Assembly (NCBI GenBank): GCA_964637185.1
Contig: CAZWVB010000017.1
Location: 1 to 11,352, forward strand
Reading direction: 5' to 3'
Length of the DNA: 11,352 nucleotides
Source: CAZSVP01 sp964637185
Lineage (GTDB): Bacteria > Patescibacteriota > Saccharimonadia > CAILAD01 > BJGX01
In this document: positions 1 to 4,816 of the stretch, one piece after another
How the letters are laid out: every line of letters begins with the position of its first letter
Numbering within the stretch: position 1 is the first letter of the stretch
Notes under the pieces: model-generated
The model's input: only the letters and a program-made list of their open reading frames with translations
Told to the model about the DNA's origin: nothing
The model's database searches: none
Translations under genes and position numbers: made by a program

Positions 1-1
1 T

Positions 2-877
2 CCCGAGACTGCCGGTGGTATTTATATCAACTATGACAATGTGCGTGAGACTACCCGGGCTAAGATACCATTTGGCATAGCTCAGATCGGCAAGGCTTTT
101 CGCAACGAAATCACACCACGTGATTTCATATTCCGTGTCCGGGAGCTAGAACAAATGGAGATGCAGTATTTCATCCATCCTGATGAACGAGAGCGCGAAT
201 ATGAGGCCTGGCGTGAGTTTACTCGTAATTTCTTGCTACAAGATGTTGGTTTGAGCGAAGATAATATCAGCTGGCACGAGCACGGCGAGGGTGAGCGAGC
301 TCACTATGCGGCCGCTGCGCACGATATCTACTTCAACTTCCCACATGGTAGCAAAGAGCTTTGCGGAATTCATGATCGTACTGACCACGATCTGACCAGC
401 CATATGAAGGTCAGCGGCCGGGATCTGACTTATTTCGATGAATCGACTGGCAAGCGCTACACGCCAAATGTTATTGAGAGCTCTATGGGGGTAGGCCGAC
501 TATTTATAGCCGCCCTCACGCAGGCTTATACAGTTGAGCAGGTGGGGGACGAAGAACGTGTGGTTCTCAAACTCAAGCCCGAGCTGGCCCCGGTCAAGGT
601 GGCCGTGCTACCGCTTAGCAAGAAGCCAGAACTCAGCAAAGTCTCCCGCGAGGTGTTTGGGCAGATCGCCGGGCAGTACAACGTCGAGTACGACGAGACC
701 CAATCGATTGGTAAGCGCTACCGCCGCCAAGACGAGATCGGTACACCATACTGCGTAACTGTCGATTTTAACAGCCTAGAAGACAAAGCCGTGACTGTCC
801 GCGAGCGCGATAGTATGGCCCAAGAACGCGTGAAAATCGAAGAGCTCAAAAATTATCTAGAGGACAAACTCAAGTGA
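2..877 (+). CDS. glyS (glyQS): Glycyl-tRNA synthetase, dimeric (alpha2) type, 5'-truncated by window edge
   Basis: This enzyme charges tRNA-Gly with glycine in the cytoplasm and belongs to the class II synthetases. The frame is open to the left edge (codons from base 2), so the GTG at 41 is an internal Val codon and not the start. Family blocks visible in order are PETAGGIYINY (bases 2-34), the motif 2 region with FGIAQIGKAFRNEI and the EQMEMQYF segment (about 71-172), motif 3 GVGRLFIAAL (about 488-517), and a C-terminal anticodon-binding domain (about 580-870) with SIGKRYRRQDEIGTPYCVTV. These match the single-chain bacterial/eukaryotic type, not the tetrameric GlyQ+GlyS type. The usual Gln of PETAQG is Gly here. 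The TGA stop overlaps the next gene's GTG start, which suggests a shared transcript. Identification is firm; only the N-terminal part is missing. Confidence 0.96.
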   Translation, partial: PETAGGIYINYDNVRETTRAKIPFGIAQIGKAFRNEITPRDFIFRVRELEQMEMQYFIHPDEREREYEAWREFTRNFLLQDVGLSEDNISWHEHGEGERAHYAAAAHDIYFNFPHGSKELCGIHDRTDHDLTSHMKVSGRDLTYFDESTGKRYTPNVIESSMGVGRLFIAALTQAYTVEQVGDEERVVLKLKPELAPVKVAVLPLSKKPELSKVSREVFGQIAGQYNVEYDETQSIGKRYRRQDEIGTPYCVTVDFNSLEDKAVTVRERDSMAQERVKIEELKNYLEDKLK

Positions 878-1251
878 AGCAGGTCAAAACCGACGATGCA
901 CCCAAAGCCGACCATATTCTTTCCCAGGCACTAATAGTCGATAATACTATCTATTTGGCTGGCCAGATTCACAACAAGCCTGATGGTAGCCTGGTAGAGG
1001 GTAGCGTAGCTGACAAACTTAAACAAGTGATGAGTAATGTCGAGGCTATACTTGATGCTGCTGGCGCTAAACTCGACGACGTAGTCAAGATCACGATCTA
1101 TTTGACCGATATGGCGATGTTGCCAGAGTTTAACGAGGCCTACTCAGGTTATTTTAGTGAGCCATTCCCAGTTCGTGAGGCCGTTTGTGTGAAAGCATTG
1201 CCATTGGGAGCTGATATCGAATTGAGTGTAACTGCAGTGAGGAAAGATTAA
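874..1251 (+). CDS. RidA/YjgF/UK114 family protein
   Basis: This 125-residue protein has the length and pattern of the Rid family, trimeric cytoplasmic proteins. RidA proper hydrolyses reactive enamine/imine intermediates released by PLP enzymes. Visible blocks are IYLAGQI (26-32), NVEAILDAAGAKLDDVVK (55-72), IYLTDM (75-80), the VREAV segment with Arg101 in the place of the substrate-binding Arg of RidA, and GADIELSVTAV with Glu116. The usual GPYSQA segment reads HILSQA (14-19), so the active-site Tyr is replaced by Leu. It may therefore be a Rid homologue with altered activity. The start is GTG at 874, overlapping the glycyl-tRNA synthetase stop by 4 bases, with AGAGGA about 9-10 bases upstream. 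It also overlaps the next gene's ATG by one base. Family assignment is firm; exact substrate is not known. Confidence 0.9.
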   Translation: MKQVKTDDAPKADHILSQALIVDNTIYLAGQIHNKPDGSLVEGSVADKLKQVMSNVEAILDAAGAKLDDVVKITIYLTDMAMLPEFNEAYSGYFSEPFPVREAVCVKALPLGADIELSVTAVRKD

Positions 1252-1973
1252 TGAAAAAAGCTTTCGTAACAGGAGCGTCAAAAGGCATGGGGTTGGCTAT
1301 AGCAAAGAGCTTAGCCAACGACAATACAGAAGTGATAGGTACGTACAATAGTACTACGCCACCCGACATTAAGAATGTTACCTTTCTAAAGGTCGATTTA
1401 AACAATCGGGAAGAACTAACTACTGTCCTGAAAGGGCTAGAAGACCTAGAGTTTAGTTATATAGTTAATTGTGCCGGTGTATTTGAAGAAGAGAGTATTG
1501 AACATTTTGATATTACTAAGTGGGATAAGTCTCTCGAAATAATGCTGACTGCCCCGTACATTATCTGCCACAGCTTAACTAAGAACATGCCAAGTGGCGG
1601 CTCAATAGTAAATATAGTTAGTGATGATGCATATCTAGGTGAATATGCTGGATTTGCATATTCGGTCGCCAAAGCTGGCCTTATTAGTTTAACCAATAGC
1701 ATGGCAAACGTTTTGGGGGACAGGGGAATTCGCGTAAATGCTTTGGCACCAGGATGGGTGGACACAGACATGGGCCCCGATAGTGATGAACTATTAGCTG
1801 CAATAAAAGAGATTACCCCGCTCAACAGGATTGCAACTGCCGACGAAATAGCTCAAACTACGATGTTTTTGCTTTCTGATGCTTCAAGTTTTACTACAGG
1901 TTCGGTTGTTACGGTCAATGGTGGCCGAACTAATGTAGACTACTCATTGTACAAAGAGTGGAAGCGTAAGTAA
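1251..1973 (+). CDS. Short-chain dehydrogenase/reductase (FabG-like SDR)
   Basis: This is a 240-residue classical SDR, a cytoplasmic NAD(P)-dependent oxidoreductase with a Rossmann fold. It has the dinucleotide motif TGASKGMG (7-14), NCAG (73-76, usually NNAG), catalytic Ser124 in NIVSDDA, Tyr137 and Lys141 in YSVAK, PGWVDTDM after strand 6 (168-174), and a C-terminal TGSVVTVNGG block (216-225). The S-Y spacing of 13 is normal. It resembles 3-oxoacyl-ACP reductase, but SDR substrates cannot be read from motifs, and no fatty acid genes lie nearby. The ATG overlaps the RidA-like stop (TAATG), and TGAGGAAAG at 1238-1246 serves as the ribosome binding site. The gene looks more AT-rich than its upstream neighbours and ends 6 bases before the convergent VIT gene. 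Family is firm, function open. Confidence 0.92.
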   Translation: MKKAFVTGASKGMGLAIAKSLANDNTEVIGTYNSTTPPDIKNVTFLKVDLNNREELTTVLKGLEDLEFSYIVNCAGVFEEESIEHFDITKWDKSLEIMLTAPYIICHSLTKNMPSGGSIVNIVSDDAYLGEYAGFAYSVAKAGLISLTNSMANVLGDRGIRVNALAPGWVDTDMGPDSDELLAAIKEITPLNRIATADEIAQTTMFLLSDASSFTTGSVVTVNGGRTNVDYSLYKEWKRK

Positions 1974-1979
1974 TCAGAA

Positions 1980-2489
1980 CTACACTTTAAATATCAGACC
2001 GACTGCCAGACCTATCCCAGCGGCGACGCCACCGATTACTAGCACTTCCAGAGCCGAGCGGGTGGGGCTTTTGTGGCTAACCTTGCCTTTATAGATACCC
2101 AAGAAGAATAAGCCGATGAGCGCAGCTAGTATACTGACAGGTATAGCTTGCAAATGGGGTAGTAGCAAATATGGTGTCAGTGGCACTAGCCCGGCAAGTA
2201 CATATCCTACAAATATAATAAGCCCACTTATGAGTGGACTAGCCGGCTGTTTTTCTTTCTCGACATCTTCCTCGGTCTCTTCACTAATAAACTCGCTGGC
2301 TGCCATGCTAGTAGACTCTACGGCAATGATTACCAGGGCTGTCACCAGTATTGTCTCCTTGTTGGTGGCAGATACTGCAATACCAGCAAGCGCCCCCGTT
2401 GTAGATACCAGGCTGTCTTCAATACCAAAAAAACCACTATGTAAGTAATCAGGCGAGAGTCCGCGTTTGTGCCCATAATGTCGTGTCAT
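1980..2489 (-). CDS. Short VIT/CCC1-family metal transporter
   Basis: This is a 169-residue integral membrane protein of the VIT1/CCC1 family, which moves Fe2+ or Mn2+ across membranes, usually out of the cytoplasm. I chose the ATG at 2489-2487. The frame runs on to an ATG at 2675, but the extra 62 residues are Cys-rich and do not look like the family. Family features are FGIEDSLVSTTGALAGIAVS (21-40, TM1), ILVTALVIIAVESTSMAASEFISEETEED (47-75, TM2 and its cytoplasmic end) and three further hydrophobic segments (about 86-108, 115-133, 147-167). The cytoplasmic metal-binding domain normally found between TM2 and TM3 is reduced to a short acidic stretch (about 67-80). No Shine-Dalgarno sequence precedes the ATG. 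It is convergent with the SDR gene and divergent from mraZ. Metal specificity cannot be told. Confidence 0.82.
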   Translation of the reverse strand: MTRHYGHKRGLSPDYLHSGFFGIEDSLVSTTGALAGIAVSATNKETILVTALVIIAVESTSMAASEFISEETEEDVEKEKQPASPLISGLIIFVGYVLAGLVPLTPYLLLPHLQAIPVSILAALIGLFFLGIYKGKVSHKSPTRSALEVLVIGGVAAGIGLAVGLIFKV

Positions 2490-2497
2490 ATATACAA

Positions 2498-2525
2498 GTA
2501 TTATGCATTGCCGGGGAAGTGGCAA
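2498..2525 (-). promoter_or_regulatory. Possible promoter of the VIT gene, close to its ATG
   Basis: On the minus strand TTGCCA (2525-2520) is followed after 16 bases by TAATAC (2503-2498), and the VIT ATG begins 8 bases further on. Transcription would then start at or next to the ATG, giving a leaderless or nearly leaderless mRNA. This fits the lack of a Shine-Dalgarno sequence. The boxes are imperfect, so this is tentative. Confidence 0.35.
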
Positions 2526-2540
2526 TAGCCAACAGAGGCA

Positions 2541-2559
2541 TTCGTATTTTGTTCGTATT
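2541..2559. repeat. Direct repeat TTCGTATT x2, 11-base period
   Basis: TTCGTATT occurs at 2541-2548 and again at 2552-2559, one helical turn apart, in the divergent VIT-mraZ intergenic region. It could be an operator for either gene, or chance in AT-rich sequence. Confidence 0.35.
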
Positions 2560-2604
2560 ATGACACAATTACTGCAATTATGCAAAAAACTTTGGTTAAA
2601 ACTA

Positions 2605-2634
2605 TTGCGCGTGGGTAGAAGTGGGTAGTACAAT
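2605..2634 (+). promoter_or_regulatory. Putative dcw cluster promoter (PmraZ)
   Basis: TTGCGC (2605-2610) and TACAAT (2629-2634) are 18 bases apart and resemble sigma70-type -35 and -10 boxes. Transcription would start near 2641, about 54 bases before the mraZ ATG. GTGGG boxes lie in the spacer and downstream of the -10, as expected for an autoregulated promoter. Confidence 0.6.
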
Positions 2635-2656
2635 GGGGTTAGTGGGTAGTTGTGGG
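2611..2656 (+). promoter_or_regulatory. MraZ operator: four GTGGG boxes
   Basis: GTGGGTAG occurs at 2611, 2621 and 2642, and GTGGGTAA at 2652, with steps of 10, 21 and 10 bases. A degenerate TGGGG at 2634-2638 partly fills the gap. MraZ of other bacteria is known to bind tandem TGGG-type repeats spaced about one helical turn apart upstream of its own gene. Boxes 1 and 2 lie between the -35 and -10. Boxes 3 and 4 lie at the likely transcription start and in the 5' leader, so bound MraZ should block the promoter. The pattern is seen directly; the binding is inferred from the family. Confidence 0.8.
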
Positions 2657-2694
2657 TAATCCAGACACACCACATAGAAAAGAGAACAACAGAG

Positions 2695-3054
2695 ATGGAT
2701 TACTTCGAACGGAAACTTGACGACAAAAACCGCCTGACGCTCCCCAAAGAGCTCCGCTTGGAGTTTGGGGACAAAGTAGTAATCACACGCGGTTTTGCAG
2801 GCTACCTACACATGTACCCTGAAAGAATCTGGCAACAAGAGATGGAAGGCGCACTGAGAGGTGATATCCTCGACGAGCGCGTAGCCGATCTCAACGTACG
2901 GTTTCGCAGTGGCAAAACAGTCTCTGCAGTCGACCAAAAACAAGGCCGGATCACTCTGGAAGCTCATCAGCTGAGCTATGCAGGCATCGAGCGCGATGTC
3001 GTAGCGGTGCGGGCCGGAAACTACTTCCGACTAGTCGCACGCGACAAAGCCTAG
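2695..3054 (+). CDS. mraZ: Transcriptional regulator MraZ
   Basis: MraZ is a DNA-binding protein of the SpoVT-AbrB fold that controls transcription of the dcw cluster, of which it is the first gene. The ATG at 2695 gives 119 residues, somewhat shorter than the roughly 140-150 usual elsewhere. An ATG at 2650 in the same frame would add 15 unrelated residues and lies inside the operator, so I reject it. Two AbrB-like half motifs are visible: DDKNRLTLP (9-17) and DQKQGRITL (80-88), where the Pro normally found after the second motif is Glu89. The block YAGIERDVVAVRAGNYFRL (95-113) is typical of the C-terminal repeat. The ribosome binding site is weak (purine-rich AGAAAAGAGAA about 10 bases upstream). 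The four GTGGG boxes upstream support autoregulation. Confidence 0.93.
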   Translation: MDYFERKLDDKNRLTLPKELRLEFGDKVVITRGFAGYLHMYPERIWQQEMEGALRGDILDERVADLNVRFRSGKTVSAVDQKQGRITLEAHQLSYAGIERDVVAVRAGNYFRLVARDKA

Positions 3055-3135
3055 CTGAAGGGCTTACAGCCAAGTACTTTTACAAACCAAAACAAACATC
3101 AAATACCAAAATCAAAGTTAGCTATTCGGCAGTCA

Positions 3136-3173
3136 GTGAGCGTTTCTGGAGGGTGACGCTTACAATTTACCCT
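3136..3173 (+). promoter_or_regulatory. Alternative hairpins around GGAGGG
   Basis: Hairpin A pairs GTGAGCGT (3136-3143) with ACGCTTAC (3156-3163), 8 pairs with one G-U, and leaves GGAGGG in its 12-base loop. Hairpin B pairs AGGGTGA (3150-3156) with TTTACCCT (3167-3173 paired, one G-U) and hides most of that purine stretch. They share bases and cannot form together. This is read directly by complementarity; a switching role is a hypothesis. Confidence 0.4.
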
Positions 3174-3221
3174 AGAACCTGTGAACAAACTCCACCTCAC
3201 ACACCAACTCTCTCTCACTCA

Positions 3222-3253
3222 AAGGACTTATCACGCAATAAGGACAAGTCCTT
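3222..3253 (+). promoter_or_regulatory. Hairpin with two competing 5' arms (AAGGAC repeats)
   Basis: AAGTCCTT (3246-3253) can pair with AAGGACTT (3222-3229) as a perfect 8-base stem with a 16-base loop. Alternatively TCCTT (3249-3253) can pair with AAGGA (3240-3244) around a CAAG tetraloop. The two arms compete for the same 3' partner just upstream of the terminator-like hairpin. Confidence 0.4.
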
Positions 3254-3270
3254 GCCACTCACAAAAGCTA

Positions 3271-3297
3271 CCGACCATATTTTGGCCGGGATTTTTT
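3271..3297 (+). terminator. Weak intrinsic terminator-like hairpin upstream of rsmH
   Basis: CCGACC (3271-3276) pairs with GGCCGG (3284-3289), five G-C pairs with one A-C mismatch, around a 7-base ATATTTT loop. GA and then six T (3292-3297) follow at once. The shape is that of a rho-independent terminator or attenuator between mraZ and rsmH. The mismatch and short stem suggest partial termination at most. Confidence 0.5.
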
Positions 3298-3359
3298 GTA
3301 CTAACTCTTTCAAAAACAAAAAGACAGACTACTGGCTGCTGAATAGGTAACCTTGACAA

Positions 3360-4271
3360 ATGATGCAAACACCACACATTCCGGTATTAAGCCACAAGCT
3401 TATTGAGCTGGTAAAGCCAGCTCACGGCCAAAGGTTTTTGGACTGTACCGCCGGATTCGGCGGACACAGTGAACTGCTTTTTAAAGCGGTTGCCAAGAGT
3501 GGATACGGCTACCTCAATGACCAAGATAGCGACGCACAGCAATATTTGAGCGAGAAATTCTCGACTCAACCCAACTGCCGTCTGCTACACAAACCATTTG
3601 GGGAAATCAATTTAGCCGATATAGAGAATAAGCCTGTCGACATAGTTATTGCTGATCTGGGGGTAAGCTCCAAGCAGCTTAGCGATAGCAGTCGCGGATT
3701 TAGTTTTCAGCTCGATGGACCGCTCGATATGCGGATGGATATACGTAATCCAATCACCGCATCACACATCGTAAACACCTATACCAAAGCCGAGCTTACT
3801 CAGCTATTTCGCACCCATGGCCAAGCGCCCGGTGCAGCTAGAGTCGCTCAAGCTATTACACAATCACGACAAACACAGCCAATCACCAGCACCCGTCAAC
3901 TGCAACTCCTCATAAGTAGTGTGGTACACAGCCGCAGTCGGAAAATTGATCCTGCTACCACGTATTTTCAAGCTTTACGCATGGAAGTCAACCAAGAGGT
4001 AGATCAGCTGCAACTACTGCTTGAACACATCCCTAGCTTGCTAGCGGTTGGGGGCAGGGTAGCACTAATCAGTTTTCACAGCGGCGAAGATCGCCTGGTC
4101 AAGCAAGCCTTCCGTGCGTGGACCACTCCGGTTCGCAACGAGCGCGGCGCGATCACTCAGTTTGCATCATTTGCCAAGGTTACCAACAAAGCCATAAAAG
4201 GCGAAGAATTTGACAAAACAAACCCGCGAGCTCGTAGCGCTAGGCTACGGGTCGTTGAGAAAATCAACTAA
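3360..4271 (+). CDS. rsmH: 16S rRNA (cytosine(1402)-N4)-methyltransferase RsmH
   Basis: RsmH (MraW) uses S-adenosylmethionine to methylate N4 of C1402 in 16S rRNA, in the decoding centre of the small ribosomal subunit. The 303-residue protein is of usual length and carries the family blocks: DCTAGFGGHS (28-37, the SAM-binding loop), ADLGVSS (98-104), GFSFQLDGPLDMRMD (113-127), DPATTYFQALRMEVNQE (197-213), ISFHSGEDR (237-245) and NPRARSARLR (288-297). Two ATG codons lie in tandem (3360 and 3363), and either could be used. Only a weak AGGT lies about 12 bases upstream. It follows the regulatory spacer after mraZ and precedes a small ORF and ftsL, the standard dcw place. Assignment is firm. Confidence 0.97.
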   Translation: MMQTPHIPVLSHKLIELVKPAHGQRFLDCTAGFGGHSELLFKAVAKSGYGYLNDQDSDAQQYLSEKFSTQPNCRLLHKPFGEINLADIENKPVDIVIADLGVSSKQLSDSSRGFSFQLDGPLDMRMDIRNPITASHIVNTYTKAELTQLFRTHGQAPGAARVAQAITQSRQTQPITSTRQLQLLISSVVHSRSRKIDPATTYFQALRMEVNQEVDQLQLLLEHIPSLLAVGGRVALISFHSGEDRLVKQAFRAWTTPVRNERGAITQFASFAKVTNKAIKGEEFDKTNPRARSARLRVVEKIN

Positions 4272-4284
4272 CACATAAACACAT

Positions 4285-4292
4285 AAGGAGGG
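4285..4292 (+). promoter_or_regulatory. Strong Shine-Dalgarno sequence for a small ORF
   Basis: AAGGAGGG lies 11 bases before an ATG at 4304, in the space between rsmH and ftsL. It is among the strongest ribosome binding sites in the window and is too far upstream (over 200 bases) to serve ftsL, so it marks the short ORF as possibly translated. Confidence 0.6.
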
Positions 4293-4303
4293 TTACAACT
4301 CTT

Positions 4304-4378
4304 ATGACACTTGTGATCAAAAACGAGAGCCGTGTGGCTCGCCGCGTCAAAGTACGCGTTCTATCCAAAAAAGCTTAG
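4304..4378 (+). CDS. Small ORF, 24-residue basic peptide (leader peptide candidate)
   Basis: An ATG with a strong AAGGAGGG upstream opens a 24-codon frame ending in TAG. The peptide begins MTLVIKNESRVARR and ends VLSKKA. It is rich in Arg and Lys with alternating Val and has no hydrophobic membrane segment. I do not recognise it. Its coding sequence contains two adjacent hairpins, GAGCC/GGCTC with a GTGT loop (4327-4340) and CGCGT/ACGCG with a 6-base loop (4343-4358). An A6...T6 pair then flanks the stop codon (4367-4372 and 4380-4385). A leader peptide controlling ftsL-ftsI, a small basic protein, or a remnant of a longer gene are all possible. Evidence for translation is the ribosome binding site only. 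Confidence 0.45.
   Translation: MTLVIKNESRVARRVKVRVLSKKA
4327..4358 (+). other. Tandem short hairpins inside the 24-codon ORF
   Basis: GAGCC (4327-4331) pairs with GGCTC (4336-4340) around GTGT. Two bases later CGCGT (4343-4347) pairs with ACGCG (4354-4358) around CAAAGT. Both stems are five perfect pairs and mostly G-C, in contrast to the A-rich sequence around them. Confidence 0.4.
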
Positions 4379-4429
4379 ATTTTTTCACTGTAAGTAAGAT
4401 CTACCGACGTTTTAGATTGAATTTGGCAG

Positions 4430-4480
4430 AAAAATAAACAACAAAAACAAACACAAAAACAAAAATTTCAAAACCAAAAA
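4430..4480 (+). other. G-free A/C-rich leader tract upstream of ftsL
   Basis: Fifty-one bases without any G, mainly A with spaced C, end directly at the GGAG ribosome binding site of ftsL. Such sequence cannot form stable structure and would keep the ftsL start region open. A similar 42-base G-free tract lies after mraZ (3075-3116). The remaining part of the rsmH-ftsL gap (4379-4429) shows only a weak AT-rich hairpin (4399-4417). Confidence 0.5.
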
Positions 4481-4495
4481 GGAGCACAAATTCAA

Positions 4496-4813
4496 ATGAC
4501 CACCGCAAGCCTCGGCCTACGTCGCAATCAAAACTTAACCCGTACTGCCACCATAGTACAGGCCGGACCAGTAACATCTACAGTATTGCTAATAGGGCTT
4601 GTGATAGTGCTGTCATTGTTATATCTTAACCAGGTGACCAAAACATCAACCTTTAACTATCGTGTATCGCAGCTGAGCAATACCAAATCCGAACTCATAC
4701 AGCAACAGCAGCGGCTTGAAGTCGAGGCGGCCCGTTTGCAATCTGTCAACGAGCTCAAAAGTCGTACTGCTGCCAATCTTAGCCCAGCTGGCAACTATCA
4801 ATACACTAAATAG
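4496..4813 (+). CDS. ftsL: FtsL-like cell division protein
   Basis: A 105-residue bitopic membrane protein. It has a short basic N-terminus in the cytoplasm, one membrane segment (about 26-45, with TSTVLLIGLVIVLSLLYL), then a likely coiled coil outside the membrane (about 52-86, rich in Gln, Leu and Glu). FtsL pairs with DivIC/FtsB and FtsQ/DivIB and helps activate FtsW-FtsI at the septum. Sequence conservation in this family is very low, so the call rests on size, topology, coiled coil and the position between rsmH and ftsI, which is the normal place of ftsL. The ATG has GGAG (4481-4484) 11 bases upstream. The gene ends 3 bases before ftsI. Confidence 0.78.
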   Translation: MTTASLGLRRNQNLTRTATIVQAGPVTSTVLLIGLVIVLSLLYLNQVTKTSTFNYRVSQLSNTKSELIQQQQRLEVEAARLQSVNELKSRTAANLSPAGNYQYTK

Positions 4814-4816
4814 TCT

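Larger units (their letters stand above)
3055..3359 (+). other. Long structured spacer between mraZ and rsmH (leader RNA candidate)
   Basis: These 305 bases hold no convincing gene. In order they contain a G-free A/C-rich tract (3075-3116), two mutually exclusive hairpins around a GGAGGG sequence (3136-3173), a pyrimidine-rich stretch (about 3190-3220), an AAGGAC-containing hairpin with alternative partners (3222-3253) and a terminator-like hairpin (3271-3297). mraZ and rsmH are usually much closer in other bacteria, so a regulatory leader for the rest of the cluster is plausible. The only ORF longer than 60 codons here begins at a GTG that lies inside the GGAGGG element and looks random. Confidence 0.5.

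Noticed and set aside
2490..2675. 62-residue N-terminal extension of the VIT gene
   Set aside because: The residues are Cys-rich and unlike VIT proteins, and the region carries the mraZ promoter and MraZ boxes.
3153..3350. 65-codon plus-strand frame between mraZ and rsmH
   Set aside because: Its GTG start lies inside the GGAGGG element with no spacing, and the product is Thr/Ser/Pro/Lys-rich without any recognisable pattern. It also crosses the terminator-like hairpin.
3353..3358. TTGACA just before the rsmH start as a -35 box
   Set aside because: No -10-like hexamer lies 15-19 bases downstream, inside rsmH.
4430..4480. CAAA-rich stretch as a tandem repeat or CRISPR-like array
   Set aside because: Units are irregular and there are no repeat-spacer boundaries; it is low-complexity leader sequence.
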